Source: Amborella trichopoda (Eukaryota; Streptophyta; Magnoliopsida; Amborellales; Amborellaceae). Taken from it: DNA of 64,000 bases. Below are positions 57,390 through 64,000 of this stretch, piece by piece. The position numbers were made by a program, and so were the translations under genes. Each line of letters begins with the position of its first letter. The stretch's first letter is position 1. The DNA is taken from the NCBI RefSeq assembly GCF_000471905.2, contig NW_006499912.1:3952760-4016759 (forward strand), written 5' to 3'. The notes under the pieces are model-generated. The model searched no databases, had not been told where the DNA came from, and worked only from the letters and a program-made list of their open reading frames with translations.

Positions 57390-57807
57390 ACTCCTAAATC
57401 GCATTTTCTAGGCATTTTCCCTCAACGCATTTGATGCCATACGATTAAGCACAACACTATTTTTCTTTGAAACCACCCCTAAGTAAAAAAATTATTATTT
57501 TTACACTAGTACTACCACAATTTTAACAACATATTTTTAAAATATAATGCCTAATATGTGTTGGTCTAGCACAAAAATGTGTAGGACCGGCTTGTGCCAA
57601 TCCACATAAAAATGTGCCCGACCAGCACAATTTAAATATAGAGCCAATCGGGGACCAAAAATGTATCGAACTCGCTTTGCACAAGTAGTGCTTGGACCGG
57701 CACAAGTTGACTACAGAGCTTGTCATGCGGAGAGAAAGTGGGAAAGTGGCAAAAAATGGGTACTTTTGTCTTAAAAAATTCAAGTTTTACACTTTAAGGA
57801 TACTTGC

Positions 57808-57868
<61 letters not shown>

Positions 57869-57940
57869 TTGGGGTTAATAGTATGGTATCCAGAGTGTTG
57901 GGCGGACAAATTGGGGAATATCTATAATTATCCTAATATT
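57390..57940. other. Block specific to copy B
   Basis: Absent from copy A, where about 50210 joins 50250. It contains a CCGGC/TGTGC-rich palindromic stretch (57560-57715; GACCGGCTTGTGCC, GACCGGCACAAG) and the (AAT)n run. Probably an inserted element; type unknown. Confidence 0.45.
57808..57868. repeat. (AAT)n microsatellite, about 20 units
   Basis: Perfect AAT/TAA trinucleotides. The poly-isoleucine ORF through it is an artefact. Confidence 0.95.
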
Positions 57941-58544
57941 TAAAGATTTATATATTATAAAATTATTTATTTTTAGTATAAGAAAGTAAGAGTAATTCTA
58001 GCTGTAAGATGTAAAATGAGGTGGCTAGAGATGTATCAAACTCAGTAAACATTCGATCTTCAATCATCCGATATCAAGTCTAATGATGATGAGTAATTTT
58101 GACTTTATTGTATATTTTTCTGTATTTTAATATAAAAGTCATTGGTTTGGTAAAAAATCAAAGAAGAACCAAGGTTTTTGAAAGCAACGGGGAATATCCC
58201 TTTGGCATTTGAGCAACCAACACAGTTTCCAGGGGAGACGGTCTAGGGTTTTGAGCATTCTAAGTTTGAAACTTTTGCACACCAACATAAATTAAAAAAG
58301 GAATTATAAAGAAGAGAAAATAATACAAAAGAGAAAAGAATACGAATATTCCCACCTAACTAAGCATTACCCACTTGCTAGCGCAGTCTATGTAATGTAT
58401 ATATGCAAAAAAGTTATAGAGAGAGAGTTATTCTCTATATAATGTAAAAAGTTAGAGAGAGAGAGAGAAAGGGCAGCTTAGGTGACATTTGGTTGTCATA
58501 TTTAGATGCACAATAGTCAATTTTATCTTGAAAAGCAAAGATAA

Positions 58545-58899
58545 GGGTGGTTTGTATAGAGCCGAGGCTCTAAACAATCAAAGTAAAGTGCACTTTCAAA
58601 TAGTATCAAGAAATGTGGTTTTGATACTAGAAATCTTTGTGATAGCCTAAAAATAAATTTTTATCTTTAATTATAAAATTTAAAGCTTCAAAAATAGTGT
58701 AAATCAAGCAAATCTATAAAAATCTTGAAAATTGACGGTTAAAAACTTGAAATGCAGTTTTTTCTCATATCCATGCATTAGAATATCGAGATAAACAATT
58801 TTAAGATATTTGGATATCAAAACAACATCTTCTAGTGAAATTTTTGAGATGGACTCTAATTTGATTATTTAGAGCCACGGCTCTATATAAACTTTTTCC
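58545..58899 (+). mobile_element. MITE, Mutator-like family M1, complete
   Basis: Left end GGGTGGTTTGTATAGAG, inverted right end GGAAAAAGTTTATATAGAG; inverted repeats continue through GGCTCTAAACAATCAAA (about 39 bp). Flanking 9-mers CAAAGATAA (58536-58544) and TAAAAATAA (58900-58908) agree at 7 of 9. Length 355 bp. Confidence 0.8.
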
Positions 58900-58908
58900 T
58901 AAAAATAA

Positions 58909-59580
58909 AGGCCATCTCTCTCTCTAGATTCTCTATACATGTACCCACGTTTTCTTAGTGCAGCTCACATGCGCAGACACGCCACGTTGTTTATCTCTCT
59001 AATGGGGTGTTACTTAGGGGTAACTATTGCGGAATCCTAAATAATTGGAGAAAGGTTATTCAAATATGGCAAACCTGACAAAAAATCTCATGAAAAATAT
59101 TTTGAAAAAATAACCTACGAAGCATGTTATTGAAGGGGTGGCGATATACAATATGCATGGGCCAACTATTTTGATAAATGGTGAGCTATACATTCTAGAT
59201 TATTGGTAATGTTCAGAAAAAAAAAAGAAAAAAAGTGAGATATACATTCTGGGAGAGAGAATAGTGAAAATACAATAAACAGACATTAGATCTGTATGTT
59301 TTTTTATTATAAATTTTGTAGATAGCTTCATTATCACTTGATAAATAATTTGTTTTAAAAAAAGAAAGAAAAGAAGAACTAATTTAGGTTGAGGAATGGC
59401 AATTGGGTCTGGTCAACCAGACACGGTGGGTCTTGGTCAGAACTCAAATATGGGACCTAGTGGGTCAGCCAAAACAACTTAGACGCAATATGAGTTGTGT
59501 ATGAATCGGGGTCCATCTTGGACCTTGTGGGGTTGGGTCGGGTCCGAGTCAAGGTCGACCAGACTTAACTCTGAGATATG
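58909..59580. other. Gene-free stretch before the virus insertion
   Basis: AT-rich, with a GGCAATTGGGTCTGG-type repeat at about 59398-59580 related to 50.7 kb and 2.9 kb. No gene is seen. Confidence 0.5.
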
Positions 59581-59685
59581 CAAACTTATGGCCTCACTGA
59601 GGGTATGGTCATTGATAGAAAGAATGGTAGATCAAGATTCATATAGCCGACCCCAAATAGTTGAAAAAATGCTCTGATGATGATA
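59581..59685 (+). mobile_element. RTE LINE 3' tail
   Basis: CTTATGGCCTCACTGAGGGT, CATTGATAGAAAGAATGG, TATAGCCGACCCCAAATAG and the end TGATGATGATAG match 16300-16405. The element is truncated to about 105 bp. Confidence 0.8.
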
Positions 59686-59691
59686 GAACAC

Positions 59692-59717
59692 TATATATAT
59701 ATATATATATATATATA
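59692..59717. repeat. (TA)n microsatellite at the virus junction
   Basis: TA run between the RTE tail and the first viral coding sequence. Florendovirus copies are reported often next to TA-rich repeats; here it marks the integration junction. Confidence 0.85.
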
Positions 59718-59797
59718 CCGACGACTCACCACTATCACTTGCACTACAGCTTTTTACAGCTAATAATAATAATACTCTGTCTAATCCACCTACACTC

Positions 59798-61008
59798 ATG
59801 GGCTCTCGTAGCAATTCTTCTCGCAATGAAAAACGCCCTCTGACAATAATACCATTTGAAGGTGAGAACCCGCCTTTGGCAACCCTTTCACCTTTCATTT
59901 CTCCTGTTCACCAAATCACTTATCCAGACACTAATACATCCACTCCTGCCTATACTCCAGCTCAATCAAAACCAAACCAAAGGCCTAATATTCCTCGCTC
60001 AGCATATATTGAACGAGCATATCTTATGGATATTACAATAGATGATCACCATACTAATATGGATCCTATCAAACTTGCTCCATTATATCTGATAAACCAT
60101 TTGAATCCAACCAATGGAGTCAAAACTCGTGAGTATTATGAAGCTATTCTTATGAAAACAGGATCCATCTCTGTTGTCTACTACTACCAGCAAAATACCA
60201 GAGTAATTGCATATTCAAAAATCCAGATCAAGAAATTGCTTTCTTATGATGAGTGGGGTTGCAATCCTGCTCAAGGCAAAAAATTACATAATCCTGATTT
60301 TTCATAAAAATATTACAAGTATGCCGAGTACATCGAGGCATGGCATAAAATGTTTTATTACCAAAATCCAAACAACACTCATAGTTGGTATATTCAGTTT
60401 CGTTTACCCATTTTTGAAAGATTCCCCAACTGGTTTAAAAATTGGTTTTTAGTTTGGGGATCAACAACTGCAATTTTACCTCCTGCTTTCCAAAAAGTAC
60501 AGGAACAATTCGTTATATTCAATAATAGTGATGATAATACAGACAATCACCTATACTTTGTGGCACTATACCAACTCCCACGGATTATGAAATGGGAATA
60601 CTCCATCTCTGTTAATAATACAGCCGACCATACTTATATCCCACGCTTGGGAAAATCCATCTCAGTAAAATGGTGGGACATCTTCAATATGGATCCCACA
60701 ATCATAATTCCCAAACGCATACCTCCACAAAAGCCTATATATATAACCCCAGTCCAAGTGGACATAATACAACCAATATTTCATTTGACTTCCCTACATA
60801 TTTGAGAAATATGCTACAAACAAACCCTAATGCTTCCAAAGAAACCTTGGAACAACAAATGAAGGAAATCTTTGCAGAAGCAAGAAGAAAGCCGGTCTCA
60901 TCAGATGAGACCGTACAGTCATCACCAGCTCAACAATAGATACTTTCCCCTAGACGAAATAGACCCTGAAGAAGAAGATGATCCAGACGAATTCAGTCAA
61001 AGACCATG
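59798..61008 (+). pseudogene. Viral 3' ORF of unknown function, broken
   Basis: It starts at ATG 59798 and runs to an in-frame TAA at about 60305-60307. The same frame continues after it to about 60790. The frame changes near 60740-60790 (continuation open to 60939) and again near 60905, where a strongly acidic C-terminal tail follows and ends at TGA 61006-61008. The protein is hydrophilic and proline-rich at its N-terminus, and rich in Trp/Tyr/Phe in the middle. It contains no reverse transcriptase, protease or zinc knuckle. It lies just before the pregenomic promoter, the place of the last ORF in two-ORF florendoviruses. Function unknown. Confidence 0.6.
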
Positions 61009-61019
61009 AATCATTGCTG

Positions 61020-61400
61020 CCACTCACTCATATCACTGTGCCAAGATGCTCTCCACCAGTATACGACAAACCAAGAATGTGCCAAGATGCTCTCCACCGA
61101 CATAAAAAGACAAACGACTACTATTCAAGGATACTATCACTGTAGCGCCGACATAAAAGACAAAGTCGAATACTATTCACTGATGCCTTTTTGTCCACTA
61201 GTGCCAACAAAGACCTGATGCTTTTTGTCCACAAGCGCCTACAAAGACAAAAGAACTTTTTTACTTTAGCTTTTTCATTTTGTTTTCTTCTCCCGGCAGC
61301 ATCTTCTTTATGTCACTTCCCTTTTGTTTTCTGCTTTACGCCTTGTCATCCTTCCTTCGCGACGAAGGCACCCCTTTTTCCTCGCTATAAAAGAGTCTCT
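61020..61400 (+). promoter_or_regulatory. Pregenomic RNA promoter of the integrated virus
   Basis: TATA box TATAAAAG at 61386-61393. Upstream are direct repeats (GTGCCAAGATGCTCTCCACC at 61038 and 61079; CCGACATAAAA and AAAGACAAA motifs; TTTTTGTCCAC twice, near 61189 and 61223) resembling the repeated enhancer motifs of 35S-type promoters. Confidence 0.65.
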
Positions 61401-62096
61401 CATTCCTCAGAGGAGGCAGGTCACTCAGGAGCTCTCCCTCGGACGCTCTCCTCTCCTCTCCTCTCCTCTCTCTGCAGTTCACTTCTTTCATCTCTCTCAG
61501 AAGATACTCTTCTGTCTTCTATCTGCTCCATTCACAGCAACAGATATCCTGACCTCATAGCTCATGAATACCAGGTCACATAATTCACCTTAATTTCCAG
61601 GTTCTATCTTTTCCTCCTTTTCCATATTCCTAGCATGTGTGATTGTAATCTTCGCTCTCTCCCTTCCTATTGCCCTCAACACTGGAAACTCTTTTCCAGT
61701 TATTGCATATGTAAACAGTAAGTTTGTTTTTACAGTTTACAGTTAGTTTGTTTTGCAGTTTGTATCTGTAACAGTTTATATACAGTTTTTTAGGTTTACA
61801 ATCTGTTTGTATAAGTTCTCTTACTATTTCCTTTTCAATGTATCTGTACAAATTTTTATATAAGAATATGATGTGATGTTATGCAATTCAAAATAGTGTT
61901 TAGTATCAAAATAAGTAATCTTAACCACACACAGTGGTTAGTCATAGATATATCAATCATACCTTTTATTTGCATAATTCTATTATGTCTAAATTTTTAT
62001 AGAATTTTACAAGAAATACTAAAATATAACAGCTTAATATTCACATACTTATTGTAAACAATATATAATGTTTTTACTGTAGATCCCGGCGCGTTT
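61401..62096 (+). other. Leader of the viral pregenomic RNA
   Basis: About 700 bp between the TATA box and the primer-binding site, CT-rich at first (CTCTCCTCTCCTCTCC at about 61445), then AT-rich with repeated CAGTTTG/ACAGTTT motifs (61735-61800). Only short ORFs occur, as in caulimovirid leaders. Confidence 0.5.
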
Positions 62097-62108
62097 TGGT
62101 ATCAGAGC
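62097..62108 (+). promoter_or_regulatory. tRNA-Met primer-binding site
   Basis: TGGTATCAGAGC, complementary to the 3' end of initiator tRNA-Met, used by caulimovirids to prime minus-strand synthesis. It lies 3' of the leader and before the movement-protein region. Confidence 0.85.
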
Positions 62109-62229
62109 CAAACAGTAAACTGTTAAGAGTTAAAACTTACAATATTACTGTAGAAACCCATTTAAATTTACATCTAAGAAAGTTGGTCCAAGAGTTAAAG
62201 CAAGAGACGAAAGGAAAAGTCTAGGAAAA

Positions 62230-63036
62230 GTACCGGCCAAGGCCAGGAAGAGCCGCTTAGGGGAATACGTTGGACCCTTGATCGTCCAGATTGTCATTAT
62301 CCGTAACCTACAGATGGCAAATTTAATTAGGAATCTTAAAGGTAATACTGCAACTCAATCTCAAACCTTAAGAGTTAAAAATAAAGAAGAAATCATCATA
62401 AATGATATTGAACATCATATCCAAAATTGGAATATTCCGAAAGTACCAATAAAAGATATTTATCAGAAATGATCATTCAAATTCAAATTAGGTTATGCTA
62501 TAAAAACAATAGAGGAAAGTCTATCAGTAACTCAAAACCAGGAAGACTTTCAACTATTATCAAGAAAAATTATTGAAAAACATAAAGAAAATAATTATAA
62601 ATATTTGCACATTGGATTAATACAAATAGCCATTAAACCTTTAACCCGTCGAGGGTTAAACACTTCAGTGCTTGTATGCCTAAGAGATACAAGACACAAT
62701 AAGTTCTCAGCTTCACTTCTAGGCATGGTTGAATCCAGTCTATGTAGTGGACCCATATATTTTAACTGTTTTCCCAATTTTTTTGTTTCATTAACAGACC
62801 CGAATATCTTAGATATCTTAACTATAAATTTGAAAACTCATGGATTTAATATGACACATGGTTTTCAGAATTTGGCAATAGTATACAGAATTTATTATAA
62901 ACTAATGAATACTCTCTGTCCTAATATTATGTAAGTTGATAAGAAGGATCAAACTATATTATTCCAAACTAATATAAAAAAATCAAATACGATTATACCA
63001 AAAACCATTACTTGGACCGATATTATTCTACCTTAA
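62230..63036 (+). pseudogene. Viral movement protein region (30K type), broken
   Basis: One frame (the frame of 62278 and 62605) covers the region and is interrupted by stops at 62470-62472, 62932-62934 and near 63034-63036. The segment 62590-62900 has the features of caulimovirid 30K-type movement proteins: a conserved aspartate-containing strand followed by a Gly-rich turn and aromatic strands. In the living virus this protein forms tubules through plasmodesmata. It is at the N-terminal end of the main viral polyprotein. Confidence 0.7.
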
Positions 63037-64000
63037 TCATGGGCATTGCAAAATGCAAACCAGCCCAGGGAAGTACCTGTGAATAATATTCCAAACCAAA
63101 TAATAGAACATCAAGATGGAAATATTGAAATAAAATTTCAGCAACCCATAGTACAGGATGATATAGATATTAATAGGAAAAGAAATAAAAAACCATTAAT
63201 ACCTGCTAGAAAATCTTGTCATAGTACTCCCGATGTTATAATACTTCCTTCTCCATCAATACCTACAACATCTTCAAATTTCCAATTACAAGGAATCAAA
63301 AGAACAGCTAATCATGTAATCATTCCCACGTATACATCTAAACCTAACATAGCTGAATTTCAAATACTTACATTACAAGTGGAAGATGATATAGATAATG
63401 AATATCTAGAAGAATATTTAGCTGCTAAAATAGAGAGAAAAAAGAGAAAAATAGATATTAATTATATTAAACATATTATCTTGCTCCAGAAAATCAAAGA
63501 ATTAGAGAATGGTATCTTAAAACATTCCAACCTAGGTTAGTAGAATTATTCCATAAAAAGTATAATAAATTCTTGAAAAAAAAAAGAGAAACAAAAAGAT
63601 TTTTTATAAGGCTACAAGAAATATGTACTCAATATAAAATAAACATTCCTCACTTTAATATTCTTCAAACCATGGAAGAAAAAACATACATCAGTACGGA
63701 TGGTACTACTACTGCTAGTACACACCCTCCTGAAAAAAGTATAATACTCAAAGGTGTAATAACCCCTTTAAGCAAAGGAGAACCACCACAATCCCTATAT
63801 GATATTATTGCTACACCATATAAAGTTTTACCAAAAGAAATAGGTAAAAAACAAGAACTAATACCTCATATTGTGGAACAAAACAATTATACCAATTTAT
63901 ATATGCAATCTTTAGGAAAACAAGCAGAACATATAGAAAGATTAGTTACTCCTCAAACTAAGGGAATAACTCCTTTTATTTCTAAAGCAGTTTTGTTTAA
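63037..64000 (+). pseudogene. Viral polyprotein continuation (between movement protein and coat protein), partial
   Basis: The same frame continues after the stop at about 63036 to the TAG at 63538-63540. The reading then continues in another frame from about 63510, open to the end of the window. It is lysine-, isoleucine- and asparagine-rich with many charged residues, as in the linker before the coat protein. No zinc knuckle, protease or RT is reached inside the window. Confidence 0.6.

Larger units (their letters stand above)
54180..58400 (+). repeat. Segmental duplication, copy B
   Basis: Direct-orientation counterpart of copy A; block correspondences are given there. It is far shorter (4.2 kb against 13.5 kb) because it lacks the large insertions of A. 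Its own additions are the MITE at 56914-57298 and a block at about 57390-57940 containing an (AAT)n run. Confidence 0.85.
59686..64000 (+). mobile_element. Endogenous pararetrovirus (Caulimoviridae, florendovirus/petuvirus-like), partial
   Basis: Directly after a (TA)n run (59692-59717). The order is: unknown protein, large non-coding region with a pregenomic TATA box, leader, tRNA-Met primer-binding site, movement-protein region and following polyprotein, then window edge. Because caulimovirid genomes are circular, this is one circular genome opened within the end of its last gene, or a junction of a tandem copy. The assignment to the florendovirus/petuvirus side is from the movement-protein style and gene order, from memory, without a database comparison. 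The copy is inactivated by stops and frameshifts. Confidence 0.75.

Noticed and set aside
57692..57943. ORF with a long poly-isoleucine run
   Set aside because: It is a translation of the (AAT)n microsatellite.
1..64000. CRISPR arrays, bacterial operons, rRNA or clear tRNA genes
   Set aside because: The window is plant nuclear DNA. Repeats present are microsatellites, minisatellites or transposons, and no tRNA cloverleaf or rRNA sequence was recognised by eye.

Overview
The window is nuclear DNA of a flowering plant. It is AT-rich, has one intron-rich gene with plant-type GT..AG splice sites, and carries plant RTE and L1 LINEs, hAT, Mutator-like and PIF/Harbinger-like MITEs, and an integrated caulimovirid. 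The species cannot be told from the sequence. Coding density is low: one well-supported conserved gene, two small paralogous minus-strand genes, and otherwise transposable elements, repeats and a decayed virus.

Layout. 1-3.8 kb: antisense RTE LINE fragments, MITEs and GA-rich sequence. 4.3-26.4 kb: one complete plus-strand gene for the plant TMEM16/anoctamin-like membrane protein (16 exons, 660 codons). Its large introns hold an almost complete RTE LINE, an antisense LTR-retrotransposon remnant, a foldback element with a 137-bp internal minisatellite, MITEs and a GC-rich palindromic repeat. 27-33.5 kb: MITEs and a long degenerate GAGA-type array split by an RTE fragment. 33.6-36.4 kb: a small LTR element containing two foldback MITEs and a 20-N gap.

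37.2-50.7 kb (copy A) and 54.2-58.4 kb (copy B) are a direct segmental duplication. Each copy carries the same small minus-strand gene. The two copies differ by many insertions: copy A has gained a MITE, two hAT-type elements, a Mutator-type MITE within a larger insertion, and a PIF/Harbinger-like element (TAA duplication) that itself contains a 6-kb L1 LINE; copy B has gained a Mutator-type MITE. Each copy therefore serves as the empty site for the other, which fixes several element boundaries.

59.7-64.0 kb: the left part of an endogenous pararetrovirus of florendovirus/petuvirus type. It lies directly after an RTE LINE tail and a TA microsatellite. In order it shows a protein of unknown function, a pregenomic promoter with TATA box, a leader, a tRNA-Met primer-binding site, and a movement-protein region that runs on past the window edge. 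It is broken by several stops and frameshifts.

Intact cellular coding potential is limited to the anoctamin gene and, probably, the small gene of copy B.
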